This document shows, one piece after another, positions 1 through 9,751 of a DNA stretch of 64,000 bases (position 1 is the first letter of the stretch; each line of letters starts with the position of its first letter). Made by a program: the position numbers and the translations under genes. Under the pieces are notes generated by a model. The model saw only the letters and a program-made list of their open reading frames with translations. It had not been told where the DNA came from and searched no databases. This DNA is from Streptococcus sp. CSL10205-OR2 (lineage in GTDB: Bacteria > Bacillota > Bacilli > Lactobacillales > Streptococcaceae), in assembly GCF_025660655.1 (NCBI RefSeq), contig NZ_JAOTIN010000001.1:62001-126000 (forward strand), written 5' to 3'.

Positions 1-88
1 TGAACTTCAAGCACGATTAGATGTTGTGATTGCAAATATCAACGCATATAATCAATCTTTAAACCCATCACCAGTAACTGAACAATAA
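1..88 (+). CDS. C-terminal end of an unidentified protein (cut by window edge)
   Basis: An open frame runs in from the left edge and stops at TAA 86-88. It encodes 28 residues ending NPSPVTEQ, rich in Gln, Asn and Ala. No motif allows naming. It is convergent with the DegV-family gene, and its stop codon lies inside the shared terminator stem. That the frame is genuine is inferred from the clean stop and the terminator directly behind it. Confidence 0.5.
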   Translation, partial: ELQARLDVVIANINAYNQSLNPSPVTEQ

Positions 89-126
89 GAAACAACCTCT
101 ATATCATATAGAGGTTGTTTCTTATT
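84..126. terminator. Bidirectional terminator between convergent genes
   Basis: Perfect 20-bp inverted repeat (84-103 with 107-126) and a 3-nt loop TCA. The A-rich left flank and T-rich right flank suit both directions. The stem contains the stop codons of both flanking genes (TAA 86-88 on + and the degV stop at 122-124 on -). Confidence 0.85.
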
Positions 127-967
127 CTACTTCATAACCTAGAAGAATACCACCTTCTTCTGCATAAAAACTACATAAGCCAGATGTTGGCATGGCATTA
201 ACTTCTGCTTGAGGAAATTTATTTTTTATTTTTTCTTCCAATTGTTGACAGATTTTTAAATTGTTGGCATGAGCAATCATCACACGTCCGCCGTTGTAGC
301 CTGAATTAAGCATTTCTTCAAAGGCAGCCACCACAGCCTTTTTTTGCCCTCTTGGTTTGTGGAGTAATTCAAGTCTTCCTTCTTCACTTGCTCTTCCCAC
401 CATTCGAATATTTAATAAGCCAACAACGGTTCCAACTAATTTATTAAGACGTCCGTTTTTCACTAGATTATCTACTTTAGATAAAATAAATAATAAACGT
501 GTTTTTGAAAGATAAGTTTCTAATTGAGCAATAACTTCTTCAAATTCTAGACCCTCTTTAATTAATCTATTAGCTTCAAGAAGGAATAAATCCATTTCTC
601 CACCAGCCGACAAAGAATCAAACACGTGAATGTTGGCATTGGGATTTTCTTCTAGTAACATTTTTTTAGCCAGTTGGGCACTATTGTGACTACCAGATAG
701 CGTACCAGTCAATGTGATAACAATGATATTATCAGCCCCTTCATAAGAATTCTTAAAGGCTTCTGGACTAGGACAAGCTGAAAGTGCTGCTGTGTTTTGA
801 GAATACATAGTTGTCATCATTTCTTCAATATCGAGATCTTTAGAATCGACAAAAACACGATCTCCTATCGTTAAACTTAATGGAACTAATTCAAAAGTAG
901 TATCCAACGCCAAATCAGGCAAAATCCTAAAATCACTTCCTGAGTCTGTTACAATTTTCCAAGCCAT
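122..967 (-). CDS. DegV family fatty-acid-binding protein (FakB-like)
   Basis: 281 aa, the usual DegV/FakB length. The N-terminus carries the family signature TDSGSDF (residues 7-13). A TLTGTLSGSHNSAQ stretch (about 85-98) matches the conserved Thr/Ser-Gly loop that binds the fatty-acid carboxylate. Family knowledge: FakB proteins present exogenous fatty acids to the kinase FakA, which makes acyl-phosphate for phospholipid synthesis in the cytoplasm. FakA is not in this window. Streptococci carry several FakB paralogues with different chain preferences, and the sequence does not say which this is. The gene stands alone, convergent with the left-edge gene and divergent from the TetR-like gene. 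Confidence 0.85.
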   Translation of the reverse strand: MAWKIVTDSGSDFRILPDLALDTTFELVPLSLTIGDRVFVDSKDLDIEEMMTTMYSQNTAALSACPSPEAFKNSYEGADNIIVITLTGTLSGSHNSAQLAKKMLLEENPNANIHVFDSLSAGGEMDLFLLEANRLIKEGLEFEEVIAQLETYLSKTRLLFILSKVDNLVKNGRLNKLVGTVVGLLNIRMVGRASEEGRLELLHKPRGQKKAVVAAFEEMLNSGYNGGRVMIAHANNLKICQQLEEKIKNKFPQAEVNAMPTSGLCSFYAEEGGILLGYEVE

Positions 968-1096
968 AATATTTCTCCATTCATCATTGTATTTTTGTTA
1001 GTTGACAAAACACCTATCTTCACATAAAATTATATCATGAAAGCGGTAATAATAGGACTACTTTTCATCAGATGTCACAATTTAAAAGGAGTTGTT

Positions 1097-1654
1097 ATGG
1101 CAAAAAAGGACGTTTCTCCTATTTCCATTAAAAATTTGGAAAAAGCCAACCAAGAATCAAAAAAAATTACTAAAGAATCTCTCGAGATAGCTCTATTATA
1201 TCTCCTTGAAAATAAAACCATCAAACAAGTTACTATTTCTGAATTGGTGGCAAAAGCAGGAGTTTCAAGAAATGCTTTTTATCGACATTTCCGCTCAAAA
1301 GAAGATATTTTAAAAAATATTATGACACGAACTGTTAGAAAAATTTTTCGTGGGGTTAAACCCTTTAACCTCAAAACGCAAACCTATCAAGCTTGGCTTT
1401 ACTTATTTACCGAAGCCAAAAAAGAAGCTTATGTTTTAAAGATTGCTTTAAAACATCAGTTACACCATTTTTTAACAGATCTAGTCGCTAGACGTTTTAA
1501 AGCTTATCAAAAATACCGTCGTAAAAAAATTTCAAGCTACTCTACTTCTTTTTTTAGTACAGCAATCATTTCTGTACTAGCCAACTGGATTAATGATGGC
1601 ATGATTACACCTGCAGAAGAAATGGCTGCTATTGGCCTACCCTTAATGCCGTAA
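1097..1654 (+). CDS. TetR/AcrR-like transcriptional regulator
   Basis: 185 aa from the ATG at 1097, preceded by AAAGGAG at 1084-1090. An in-frame ATG at 1037 has no ribosome-binding site and would add 20 unlikely residues. The N-terminal third is a TetR helix-turn-helix: TISELVAKAGVSRNAFYRHF followed by RSKEDIL. The C-terminal ligand or dimer domain is basic (YQKYRRKKISS) and resembles the DhaS-type branch, though no ligand can be inferred. It is transcribed away from the DegV gene, whose promoter region it shares (968-1096), so that gene is a plausible target; this is inference. Confidence 0.75.
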   Translation: MAKKDVSPISIKNLEKANQESKKITKESLEIALLYLLENKTIKQVTISELVAKAGVSRNAFYRHFRSKEDILKNIMTRTVRKIFRGVKPFNLKTQTYQAWLYLFTEAKKEAYVLKIALKHQLHHFLTDLVARRFKAYQKYRRKKISSYSTSFFSTAIISVLANWINDGMITPAEEMAAIGLPLMP

Positions 1655-1669
1655 TTGTTAAACTATTTC

Positions 1670-1704
1670 AACCTTTTTGACAAATATCGTCAAAAAGGTT
1701 TTTT
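1670..1704 (+). terminator. Rho-independent terminator of the TetR-like gene
   Basis: 12-bp stem AACCTTTTTGAC (1670-1681) with GTCAAAAAGGTT (1689-1700), 7-nt loop, followed by a run of T. Confidence 0.85.
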
Positions 1705-1713
1705 CAATTAAAA

Positions 1714-1737
1714 AAGTAAACACAGACATGTTTACTT
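1714..1737 (-). terminator. Terminator of the Cof-type HAD gene
   Basis: 9-bp perfect stem AAGTAAACA (1714-1722) with TGTTTACTT (1729-1737). On the minus strand it is followed by TTTTTTAATTG. The stop codon of the HAD gene (1732-1734) lies inside the stem. Confidence 0.75.
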
Positions 1738-2547
1738 CAAAATATGTTTCTCAATCGCTTTAGCTAAACCATTATTATTGTTTGTGTCCGTTTGGTATTT
1801 TGCAGCTTTTTTAACTGCCTCACTTGCATTTCCCATAGCAACACTGATACTAGCCATCTCAAGCATTTCAATATCATTATTACCATCGCCAATCGCCATG
1901 ACTTCTTCTTTAGAAATGTTTAATTCTTTAATGAGTTTGATTAAGGCTGAAGCCTTAGTAGATCCTTTTGGTAAGGTTTCAAAGATATAATTTTGGCTTC
2001 TAACGGTACTAAAACGAGAAGATAAGTTAGCCTCATGTTGTTTTTGAAAATCATCTAAAACTATTGGTTCAGCCAAATACATCCCTTGAAAATTGATTTT
2101 TTGACGATTTAATAATTGCTCCAAGGTAATTGATGTTGGCTTAACAAAAACAACATTAGCATCAAACGTCACAACCGGTAAAGGATTTTCGGCTAAAACA
2201 AAATAATGACCATCTTCATCAAAAATGGTTAATTGAATGTCTTTTTCGTTTTCAACTAATTGATAAAGAGACGTTATTTCCTCATCTTTCAGGTTAAAAT
2301 AATCAATCAACTGCCATTGGCTCGTTTCATAGGTAGATGAACCATTATTGATAATGACAAATTCTTTTTCAGTTAATCCCAATTGCTCGAAAATTGGTTT
2401 TACTCCAGATATAGGTCTACCAGTTGAAATCACTATTTTAATCCCTTTTTGAACAGCTTTATGTATAGCTTCAATATTTTCTTTTGGTATTTTATGGTCA
2501 TCTGTTAATAAAGTGCCATCTAAATCGATAGCGATTAGTTTAATCAT
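1732..2547 (-). CDS. Cof-type HAD-IIB sugar-phosphate/nucleotide phosphatase
   Basis: 271 aa. HAD motif I is IAIDLDGTLL near residue 6, with the nucleophile and general-acid aspartates. Motif II is the Ser/Thr of VISTGRP (about 40-46). Motif III/IV is the lysine of KGSTKAS and the acidic GDGNNDIEML (about 220-229). The cap insertion between motifs II and III is of the C2B type. Family knowledge: cytosolic Mg-dependent phosphatases acting on sugar phosphates, pyridoxal phosphate or flavin precursors; the substrate cannot be read from sequence. It lies 6 nt downstream of the TRIC-channel gene on the same strand, so the two are probably co-transcribed. Confidence 0.85.
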   Translation of the reverse strand: MIKLIAIDLDGTLLTDDHKIPKENIEAIHKAVQKGIKIVISTGRPISGVKPIFEQLGLTEKEFVIINNGSSTYETSQWQLIDYFNLKDEEITSLYQLVENEKDIQLTIFDEDGHYFVLAENPLPVVTFDANVVFVKPTSITLEQLLNRQKINFQGMYLAEPIVLDDFQKQHEANLSSRFSTVRSQNYIFETLPKGSTKASALIKLIKELNISKEEVMAIGDGNNDIEMLEMASISVAMGNASEAVKKAAKYQTDTNNNNGLAKAIEKHILK

Positions 2548-2553
2548 CTTTTC

Positions 2554-3174
2554 TTACTCCTTAGTATTATTCCAATTCACTTTTGGCAAATGCCAATTTT
2601 TTTTATAACCAATCATTCTTAAAATAATAATCAGTAAAACCAAGACGTAGTAGCCAGAATCATCATTAACAATTTTAAAATGAATCATGATAGCTGCTAA
2701 AATTGACCAGCCAGCGTATATCTCGCTTCTTAAAACGCCTGGTTTTCTACCTGCTAGAACATCACGAACAACCCCGCCACCTGCTCCTGTTAAAACCGCT
2801 GCAACAATGACGGCACTAAGTGGTTGTCCTAAATTTTTTGCAAACAAGGCTCCTTGAATACTAAAGGCTGCTAAGCCAACGGCATCGGTAAAAACACCAG
2901 CTCTTTTCCAGTGCATTGAAATAAGATTTGGGAAAAAAAGAATGAGAATAATGGCACCTAGAGCATAATTAAATGCTGTTCCCTGACTCCATAAAGCACT
3001 CATTGGTAGACCGATCATTAGATTTCTAATCGTGCCACCACCAAATGCTGTTAAAAAACCAAGAATAAAAACGCCTAGAATGTCAAAATCCTCTTCCATA
3101 GCAACGATGGCACCTGAAAAAGCAAAGGCCACCGTTCCGATAATATTTAAAATATCCCAAATTGTATTTTCCAT
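2554..3174 (-). CDS. TRIC-family trimeric cation channel protein (YadS/UPF0126)
   Basis: 206 aa, about seven hydrophobic segments. It has the internal duplication typical of the family: two glycine-rich repeats with matching cores, GFLTAFGGGTIRNLM (about 39-53) and LTGAGGGVVRDVLAG (about 127-141). The conserved GGG-x-x-RD/N motif is the signature of prokaryotic TRIC channels, which form homotrimeric K+-permeable pores in the membrane. The physiological role in streptococci is unknown. It is first in a probable two-gene unit with the HAD phosphatase. It lies next to the copper operon but faces its own promoter region (3175-3245). Confidence 0.8.
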   Translation of the reverse strand: MENTIWDILNIIGTVAFAFSGAIVAMEEDFDILGVFILGFLTAFGGGTIRNLMIGLPMSALWSQGTAFNYALGAIILILFFPNLISMHWKRAGVFTDAVGLAAFSIQGALFAKNLGQPLSAVIVAAVLTGAGGGVVRDVLAGRKPGVLRSEIYAGWSILAAIMIHFKIVNDDSGYYVLVLLIIILRMIGYKKNWHLPKVNWNNTKE

Positions 3175-3245
3175 ACCGTCACCTAACTCATTTATCTATA
3201 CTAGTTTATCATGAATTGAGGAAAACAGGTACATTTTTCATATTT

Positions 3246-3470
3246 TTATTTCATAACTGTTTCTTTTTTAACTTCTTTACCAATTTCAAACTTAGTGCCT
3301 TTTAGTGCACGCTGTAAAGACCATTTTAAAGGACTTCCCGTAATGGTGACTTCTTTAGCATCCAAATCGACAGAAACATTTTCTACACTTTTCAAAGCAG
3401 ATAATTTTTCAGTCACTGTATTGACACAGCCTTGACATTTTAAACCTGTCATTTCATATGTTTTTTCCAT
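3246..3470 (-). CDS. copZ: Copper chaperone CopZ
   Basis: 74 aa, a single heavy-metal-associated domain. The metal-binding loop GLKCQGCV (Cys13 and Cys16) is the GxxCxxC motif. Family knowledge: CopZ carries Cu(I) between the ATPase CopA and the repressor CopY. The domain is ordinary in length but has a basic tail (GKEVKKETVMK). It is the third gene of the copY-copA-copZ operon, 27 nt after copA, with its own AAGGAG ribosome-binding site. Confidence 0.9.
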   Translation of the reverse strand: MEKTYEMTGLKCQGCVNTVTEKLSALKSVENVSVDLDAKEVTITGSPLKWSLQRALKGTKFEIGKEVKKETVMK

Positions 3471-3497
3471 TATTCTTTTCTCCTTATTTGATAATAA

Positions 3498-5723
3498 TTA
3501 TAGTTTTCTATTTTTTAACCTTAAAGCGTTTAAAACAACTGATACAGAACTAAAGCTCATGGCTAATCCTGCCAACATTGGATCTAACAAAAGACCATTT
3601 ATACCATAAAGAATCCCCATAGCTATTGGAATCATTAAAACATTATAGATAAATGCCCAAAAAAGATTTTCTTTGATAGTCTTAATTGTCAACCGACTAA
3701 CACTTAATAAAGTGATTAAGTCAAGCATATCAGGGCGTACTAAAATGATATCAGCAGACTCAATCGCAATATCAGTCCCAGAACCTAACGCAATGCCAAT
3801 ATCTGCTGTAACAAGAGCCGGAGCGTCATTAATACCGTCACCAACCATTGCTACTTTTTTACCCTTTTCTTTTAAAGTCAGCACGACTTCTTGTTTTTCA
3901 TTTGGTAACACTTGACTAAAGATTGTTTTGATATTCAATTCTTTAGCAATAGCTTGTGCTGTTTGATGGTGGTCACCAGTAAGCATCACAACATCTTTTC
4001 CCATTTCCTGCAAGCGTCTAATGGTTTCTTTGCTATCTTTTTTAATCTTATCAGCGACACCAACTAATCCAATAAGCTGCTTATCTTTACTAATGAAAAT
4101 AGGTGTCTGACCAGATGATGTCATCGCTTCAAAATCTAATTTAACTGGCTCTAGAGAAATACCTTCCCTCGCCATTAAGGTGTCATTACCGATTAAAAAT
4201 TCTGAAGAGTCAATCTGCCCCTTAATACCAAATCCGGTTAGAGATTCAAACTGGTCAACTTCTAATAAGCTCAACTGTTTTTCTTCTGCATCTTTTACAA
4301 TAGCTTGTGCTAAAGGATGTTCAGACATAGCTTCAAAAGAAGCTAAGTAACGTAATAAATCTTCTTTTTCTAATCCATAGGTAAAAAGACTAGCTACTTC
4401 TGGTTTTCCTTCAGTAATTGTCCCTGTCTTATCAAAGACAATCGTATCAGCTTGATGAGCTAGCTCTAAAGCATCTCCTCTTTTGAATAAGATGCCTTTT
4501 TCAGCAGCCATTCCTGTTCCGACCATAATTGCTGTTGGAGTGGCAAGACCCAAAGCACAAGGACAAGCAATCACTAAAACACTAACAGCTACAGTCATTG
4601 CAAATTGAAAACTTTTACCTAAAATAAAGAACCAAAATAGTCCACTAATGATGGCTAAAGCGATAACAATAGGAACAAATATCCCTGAGACCTGATCAGC
4701 GATTTTTGCAATAGGGGCTTTGGTTTGTTGTGCATCCTCCACCAGTTTAATGATTTGAGAAAGAAAACTATCTTTTGATGATTTGTCAACTTGATAAAGG
4801 AGTCTACCTTTGCCATTCATAGTACCCGCATAAACCTTATGACCTTCTGCTTTTTCAATCGGTAAACTCTCGCCAGTTAGCATGGACTCATCTATCGTTG
4901 AATGACCCTTAACAATGACCCCATCAAGTGGTATCCGCTCGCCTGGTTTAACAATCACTTGTTGACCAACACTCACATCATCAACAGCCAGTTTTATTTC
5001 TTTACCATCTTGTAAAATGGTAGCTTCTTTAGCAGATAAAGCCAACAACTTTTTAATTGCTTGAGAGGTTTTACCGCGAGAGATTAACTCAAGATATTTT
5101 CCTAAGGTAATCAAGGTTAAAATCACTGCAACAGATTCATAATAAAGATGACTGTGGGTGTGACCTTGAAAAACAGCGATTGTGCCATAAAGGCTATATA
5201 AAAATGCAGCTGTTGTAGCAAGGGCAACTAATGAATCCATATTAGCTCTTAAAGCAAAGAGAGCTTTAAAACCATTAGTATAAAAATGATAGTTTAATAA
5301 AACAACAGGAATAGTTAATAGTAATAAAACAAGTGAAAAAAGCACAGGATTGGTCTCATGAGATAAAAGAGAAGGCACTGGCATACCTATCATACTTCCC
5401 ATCGAAAGATAAAACAATGGCATAGTGAAAATGATAGAGCCAATGAGTCTTTTTTTCATCACTTGCAATTTATTTTCTTCTCTATTTTCTATAGACTCAG
5501 TCTTATCTCCGTTAAACAGTTTGGCATCATACCCCGCTCTTTGAACAGCACTAATAATGTCATCTTTAGATAATTCTGTCTCATTATAATTAACAGTCAT
5601 TTTTTCGGTCGTTAAATTGACGACAACATCATCGACAGAATCTATTTTTTTAATACTATTTTCAACATTAGCCACACAAGATGCGCAGGTCATCCCATCA
5701 ATTAAAAAAACGTCCTTTGCCAT
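3498..5723 (-). CDS. copA: Copper-exporting P1B-type ATPase CopA
   Basis: 741 aa from the ATG at 5723. Upstream in-frame starts lie inside copY; this ATG follows GGAAAGGAAAAC and overlaps the copY stop by one base (TAATG). Domains in order: one N-terminal metal-binding domain with GMTCASC (Cys13, Cys16); transmembrane bundle; actuator loop with TGES; the CPC ion-binding motif in the helix reading CPCALGLATPTAIM; phosphorylation motif DKTGTIT; HP motif SEHPLA; hinge GDGINDAP. Family knowledge: exports Cu(I) across the membrane using ATP. Only one metal-binding domain is present, as is common in streptococci. Expression is expected to be released from CopY by copper. Confidence 0.95.
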   Translation of the reverse strand: MAKDVFLIDGMTCASCVANVENSIKKIDSVDDVVVNLTTEKMTVNYNETELSKDDIISAVQRAGYDAKLFNGDKTESIENREENKLQVMKKRLIGSIIFTMPLFYLSMGSMIGMPVPSLLSHETNPVLFSLVLLLLTIPVVLLNYHFYTNGFKALFALRANMDSLVALATTAAFLYSLYGTIAVFQGHTHSHLYYESVAVILTLITLGKYLELISRGKTSQAIKKLLALSAKEATILQDGKEIKLAVDDVSVGQQVIVKPGERIPLDGVIVKGHSTIDESMLTGESLPIEKAEGHKVYAGTMNGKGRLLYQVDKSSKDSFLSQIIKLVEDAQQTKAPIAKIADQVSGIFVPIVIALAIISGLFWFFILGKSFQFAMTVAVSVLVIACPCALGLATPTAIMVGTGMAAEKGILFKRGDALELAHQADTIVFDKTGTITEGKPEVASLFTYGLEKEDLLRYLASFEAMSEHPLAQAIVKDAEEKQLSLLEVDQFESLTGFGIKGQIDSSEFLIGNDTLMAREGISLEPVKLDFEAMTSSGQTPIFISKDKQLIGLVGVADKIKKDSKETIRRLQEMGKDVVMLTGDHHQTAQAIAKELNIKTIFSQVLPNEKQEVVLTLKEKGKKVAMVGDGINDAPALVTADIGIALGSGTDIAIESADIILVRPDMLDLITLLSVSRLTIKTIKENLFWAFIYNVLMIPIAMGILYGINGLLLDPMLAGLAMSFSSVSVVLNALRLKNRKL

Positions 5724-6160
5724 TAGTTTTCCTTTCCATGGTGCATACATAAACATTGACCGGGCACACAATTACAATAGACTTCATCAACAGTATTTTC
5801 TTTTTTTTCAGTCAATTTATCACTAAAAATTTGAACATCTGCTTGAGTCATTAAGGTATCATCCAATAATTTTAACAATAAATCAGCATGTTTTTTCTGA
5901 CAAATACGAGAAAATGCTTTTTTTAATTCAGAAAATTGTGCCTCATCTTCAGAAATAAGAGAAGAATAAACATAGTGTTTACCTTGACGGTAACTTGAAA
6001 CAAATTCTTTTTCCACTAATCTAGCAAGAAGCGTTTTGATTGTGGACGTTGACCAATCTTTTTTGGGTCCTAAGACATTAATGATTTCTTTACTAGTTGT
6101 CTCATGATAAGTCCAAATGACACGCATCACTTCCCATTCAGCATCTGAAATAGATTTCAT
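5723..6160 (-). CDS. copY: Copper-responsive repressor CopY
   Basis: 145 aa, BlaI/MecI/CopY family. The N-terminal winged helix starts ISDAEWEVMRVIW. The C-terminus has the CopY-specific CNCVPGQCLC, which fits CxCx4CxC and distinguishes CopY from BlaI. Family knowledge: a Zn-loaded CopY dimer binds the cop box, and Cu(I) delivered by CopZ displaces zinc and releases DNA. It is the first gene of the operon, preceded by AAAGGAGG. A cop box sits directly behind its -10 element. Confidence 0.95.
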   Translation of the reverse strand: MKSISDAEWEVMRVIWTYHETTSKEIINVLGPKKDWSTSTIKTLLARLVEKEFVSSYRQGKHYVYSSLISEDEAQFSELKKAFSRICQKKHADLLLKLLDDTLMTQADVQIFSDKLTEKKENTVDEVYCNCVPGQCLCMHHGKEN

Positions 6161-6181
6161 AGTCTCCTCCTTTTATATGTC

Positions 6182-6223
6182 TACATCTGTAGATATTATA
6201 TGTGATTTCCTCTTTATTGTCAA
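6182..6223 (-). promoter_or_regulatory. copYAZ promoter and cop box
   Basis: On the minus strand there is a -35 TTGACA (6218-6223), a 17-bp spacer and a -10 TATAAT (6195-6200). The cop box core TACATCTGTA (6182-6191, consensus TACANNTGTA) starts 3 bp past the -10, so CopY bound here would block initiation. Only one box is visible. Confidence 0.85.
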
Positions 6224-6249
6224 TAAAAAAAGAACTGTTAAACAGTTCT
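6224..6249 (-). terminator. Terminator of the rimP-rbfA operon
   Basis: 9-bp perfect stem AGAACTGTT (6231-6239) with AACAGTTCT (6241-6249). On the minus strand it is followed by seven T residues. It separates rbfA from the cop promoter. Confidence 0.85.
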
Positions 6250-6251
6250 TT

Positions 6252-6605
6252 TTAGTCTTTTTGATCAAGTTCTCTAAGCATTTGATCTATCTTGTTACCA
6301 TAGGCAATAGACTCATCTTTGATAAAAACTAAATCAGGAATTTTATACATGGTGAGGTGATGACCTAACTCACGTTTGATAGTCCCTTTAGCTTTTGTTA
6401 ATCCTTCTTGAGCTTTTTGATTATCTGAGGCTAGATTAGATAAAATAGTATAGTAAACTTTGGCAACTGATAAATCTCCAAGCATTTGAACATCGGTTAT
6501 GGTAACGCCATTGACACGTGGATCACGAACTTTCTTTTGAAGAATGTCATTAATTTCACGTTTGACTTCCATACCAACACGATCTATGCGAAATGATTTT
6601 CCCAT
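6252..6605 (-). CDS. rbfA: 30S ribosome-binding factor A
   Basis: 117 aa, full family length. A KH-type fold is indicated by [15 protein letters not shown] at the N-terminus and the conserved [13 protein letters not shown]. The C-terminus ends in the family helix ([15 protein letters not shown]). Family knowledge: binds the 30S subunit during late 16S rRNA maturation and is needed for cold adaptation. It is the last gene of the rimP-nusA-ylxR-ylxQ-infB-rbfA operon, 17 nt after infB. Confidence 0.92.
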   Translation of the reverse strand: MGKSFRIDRVGMEVKREINDILQKKVRDPRVNGVTITDVQMLGDLSVAKVYYTILSNLASDNQKAQEGLTKAKGTIKRELGHHLTMYKIPDLVFIKDESIAYGNKIDQMLRELDQKD

Positions 6606-6622
6606 TTATGACCTCATTTCTA

Positions 6623-9430
6623 TTAACGTTTAATTTCTTCCATCACATAAGCTTCAATCAAGTCATCTACTTGTAAGTCGTTATATTTCTCTATCATGAG
6701 ACCACCTTCACGACCATTAGTCACTTCTTTCACGTCATCTTTGAAATGTTTTAAGCTGGCTAATTTCCCATCAAAAACAACAACACTATCACGAATGACA
6801 CGAACACTAGAATCTCTAGTAATCTTACCACTAGTCACCATGAAGCCTCCAATGGTACCAACTTTAGAGACAGCAAAGGTCTCACGGATAACAGCTTCAC
6901 CAAGAATTTTTTCTTTATATTCTGGATCAAGCATTCCTTTCATAGCATCTTCAACTTCTTCAATCACTTTATAGATGATACTATGAAGACGAATATCTAC
7001 TTCATCAGTTTCTGCTTGTTGACGTGCTTGTGGGGTTGGACGAACATTAAATCCAATGATTAAAGCATTACTTGCCGCAGCAAGAGTAATGTCAGATTCA
7101 TTGATGGCTCCAACAGCTGCATGGACAACAGTTACTTTAACACCTTCTACATCAATTTTGACAAGAGATGCAGCAAGAGCCTCAACAGAACCTTGAACAT
7201 CTGCTTTTATGATAACATTGACTGATTTGACTTGCCCTTCTTTAAGAGTATCAAAGAGGTTTTCAAGACTAACACGATTAGTATTTTGACGTTGTTTAAT
7301 GAGTGCACGTTTAGCACGTTCTTCACCAGCTGCACGTGCTGCTTTTTCATCTTCGTAAACAGCAAAATGATCTCCCGCCATTGGTGTCTCATTTAAACCA
7401 GTGATTGAAACAGGTGTTGAAGGAGGTGCTGTTTTCACACGACGACCTAAGTCATTTGTCATGGCACGCACGCGTCCAAATGTATTACCCACAACAATTG
7501 GGTCTTGAACATTAAGTGTTCCTTGTTGAACAAGTAAGGTTGCGATAGCCCCTTTTCCTTTATCAAGACGAGCTTCAATAACCGTACCAATAGCACGAAC
7601 AGTAGGATCTGCTTTTAATTCTTGAATTTCAGCAACAAGTAAAACGGTTTCTAATAATTCATCAAGGTTTTTACCAAATTTAGCTGAAATTTCAACAAAT
7701 TCAGAATCTCCGCCCCAAGCTGTTGACATTACACCATGTTCAGCCAATTCACCAATAACTCTTTCTGGATTAGCATCTGGTTTATCAATTTTATTGATAG
7801 CAACAATAATCGGCACACCAGCAGCTTTTGAGTGATTAATAGCTTCAATCGTTTGAGGCATCACACCATCATCAGCCGCAACAATCAAAATAGTGATGTC
7901 AGTGACAGAAGCACCACGAGCACGCATACTGGTAAAGGCAGCATGGCCAGGCGTATCAAGGAAGGTAATTTTCTTACCATTTTCTTCAATTTGATAAGCA
8001 CCAATATGCTGTGTGATTCCTCCAGCTTCTCCTGTGGCTACTCTTGAATTGCGAAGTGTATCTAAAAGCGTTGTTTTACCATGGTCAACGTGACCCATAA
8101 TGGTAACAACTGGTGCTCTTTCCACCATATTTTCAGGATTAAGATAGCCCTCTTCTGTAAAGAAGCGTTCAATATCTGCATTATCCACTTCAATTTTTTG
8201 ATGTGCTTCAATACCATAATCAACCATTAAAAGTTCGATAGTATCAGCATCAAGAGATTGATTTTGTGTTGCCATAACACCCATCATAAAGAGTTTTTTG
8301 ACAATTTCAGCTGGTTCACGCTTAATTCTCTTAGCAATATCAACAACAGTCATTCCTGCTGTATATTCAAATTCTTTAGGTAATTCATGAAATTTACGTT
8401 CTGTTACTGGTTTTGGAGCAACATCTTTGTTATTTCTACCTTTTTTAGATTTCTTTTTAGTATTCCAGTTACTGTTTCTTTGATTTCTCACTTGATTATG
8501 ATTATTCCAATTTTTCTTATTTTTACCTTGTTTTGGTCCATCTTCAAGGTTTGCAGCTTCATGACGAAGTTTTTCTTGACGCGCTTGTTTTTTGCGTCTC
8601 GTATCAACACTTTGTTTTGGGGGTGCAATAACATCCCCCACAAGTGTCTTGGTTTCTATAACAGGCTCAACTTCTTGGACTTTGATTGTTTCGGCTTTTG
8701 CAACATTTAAACGTGCTTCTTTTTCTTCTTTTTCGCGTTTTGCTTTTTCAATTTTTGTCTGTTGTTCTTGTCTAAAACGACTTTCACTTTGACGAGAGTA
8801 CTCAGCATTTTGCTCAGCTTTTAGAGCTGCTGCACGCGCTTTAAAATCAATCTTAGGAGTCGTTGATTTTTCAGCTATCTTCTCTTCTTTTCTTTGATAG
8901 CTATCTTTTCGTCCAGATTGTTGATTGTCAAATCGTCTATTATTAAACTTGGCTTTGCTTTGATGTCTTTCTTTAGAGCGATTAGAAGAGTTTGATGAGC
9001 CTGACTGTTGTGTGTTTTCTTTAGCTTTTTTGCGACGTTCTGCTTCTGCTTTTGCTTTTGCTTCGCGTTCAGCCTTGAAATTTCTACTTTTAGGCCTTGG
9101 CTGAGTTGATGTTTGTTGAGTAACTTCTTTTTTATCAACCTCTTTGGCCTCATGACTAGATTTTTTATCAACAGATTCTTTAGTTTCTTTTGATTTTACT
9201 AATTTGTTTTCACTTGCATCTTGTTTTTTTACAGAAGCAGTTGTTTCTTTTTTCTCTAACGGTTTATTAGATGGTTTAGAAAAGCTTGAAACCAATGTCT
9301 TAACATCTGCTTCATCAAGGGTACTTGAATGTGTTTTAACTGCAAAACCAAGTGATTTTGCTTGTTCAACAACTTCTTTACTTGTTTTCCCTATTTCCTT
9401 TGCAATTTCATGTAATCTTTTCTTAGACAA
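6623..9430 (-). CDS. infB: Translation initiation factor IF-2
   Basis: 935 aa. The N-terminal 340 residues include an IF2_N domain ([20 protein letters not shown]). A long Lys/Arg/Gln/Asn-rich low-complexity linker follows, then a second IF2_N-like segment. The GTPase domain has G1 [10 protein letters not shown]3 DTPGHAAF, G4 NKID and G5 SAK. The C-terminal half holds the OB and fMet-tRNA-binding domains ([26 protein letters not shown]). Family knowledge: GTP-dependent delivery of fMet-tRNA to the 30S complex and subunit joining. The linker produces several spurious antisense open frames, which were not annotated. Confidence 0.95.
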   Translation of the reverse strand: MSKKRLHEIAKEIGKTSKEVVEQAKSLGFAVKTHSSTLDEADVKTLVSSFSKPSNKPLEKKETTASVKKQDASENKLVKSKETKESVDKKSSHEAKEVDKKEVTQQTSTQPRPKSRNFKAEREAKAKAEAERRKKAKENTQQSGSSNSSNRSKERHQSKAKFNNRRFDNQQSGRKDSYQRKEEKIAEKSTTPKIDFKARAAALKAEQNAEYSRQSESRFRQEQQTKIEKAKREKEEKEARLNVAKAETIKVQEVEPVIETKTLVGDVIAPPKQSVDTRRKKQARQEKLRHEAANLEDGPKQGKNKKNWNNHNQVRNQRNSNWNTKKKSKKGRNNKDVAPKPVTERKFHELPKEFEYTAGMTVVDIAKRIKREPAEIVKKLFMMGVMATQNQSLDADTIELLMVDYGIEAHQKIEVDNADIERFFTEEGYLNPENMVERAPVVTIMGHVDHGKTTLLDTLRNSRVATGEAGGITQHIGAYQIEENGKKITFLDTPGHAAFTSMRARGASVTDITILIVAADDGVMPQTIEAINHSKAAGVPIIVAINKIDKPDANPERVIGELAEHGVMSTAWGGDSEFVEISAKFGKNLDELLETVLLVAEIQELKADPTVRAIGTVIEARLDKGKGAIATLLVQQGTLNVQDPIVVGNTFGRVRAMTNDLGRRVKTAPPSTPVSITGLNETPMAGDHFAVYEDEKAARAAGEERAKRALIKQRQNTNRVSLENLFDTLKEGQVKSVNVIIKADVQGSVEALAASLVKIDVEGVKVTVVHAAVGAINESDITLAAASNALIIGFNVRPTPQARQQAETDEVDIRLHSIIYKVIEEVEDAMKGMLDPEYKEKILGEAVIRETFAVSKVGTIGGFMVTSGKITRDSSVRVIRDSVVVFDGKLASLKHFKDDVKEVTNGREGGLMIEKYNDLQVDDLIEAYVMEEIKR

Positions 9431-9448
9431 ATCTTGTCCTCCTATCCT

Positions 9449-9751
9449 TTATCTCATAAGAGTCCTCATTTTCTTTGAAAATCCAGCGTCACAGACAGCT
9501 ATAACCTTTCTTGGTTTGCCGATAGCAGCGCTTAATTCCAGTGTTGAAAACACTGTGGAGACTTCTACGTTGTAATAATGACTTTTATCATTTATTTTCT
9601 TTACCAAATTTGTGGCTGCATCATTTGCAAGAAAAATAAGTGTTGCTTTTTGGGATTGAATCGCATTAACAACTAATTCTTCTCCTGAAATAAGCTTTCC
9701 TGCTCTTTGTGCTAAACCTAACAAATTGGATAATTGTTTACTATTATTCAA
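9449..9751 (-). CDS. ylxQ: L7Ae/L30e-family K-turn RNA-binding protein YlxQ
   Basis: 100 aa. Starts SKQLSNLLGLAQRAGKLISGEELV, the typical YlxQ/L7Ae N-terminus, followed by LIFLANDAATNLVKKI. Family knowledge: binds kink-turn RNA; the cellular target is not firmly established. It overlaps the end of ylxR by 8 nt and precedes infB by 18 nt, the conserved Firmicute arrangement. Confidence 0.88.
   Translation of the reverse strand: MNNSKQLSNLLGLAQRAGKLISGEELVVNAIQSQKATLIFLANDAATNLVKKINDKSHYYNVEVSTVFSTLELSAAIGKPRKVIAVCDAGFSKKMRTLMR

Noticed and set aside
8387..8792. Long open frames antisense to infB
   Set aside because: They mirror the Lys/Glu/Gln-rich IF-2 linker, have no ribosome-binding sites, and encode low-complexity hydrophobic sequence.
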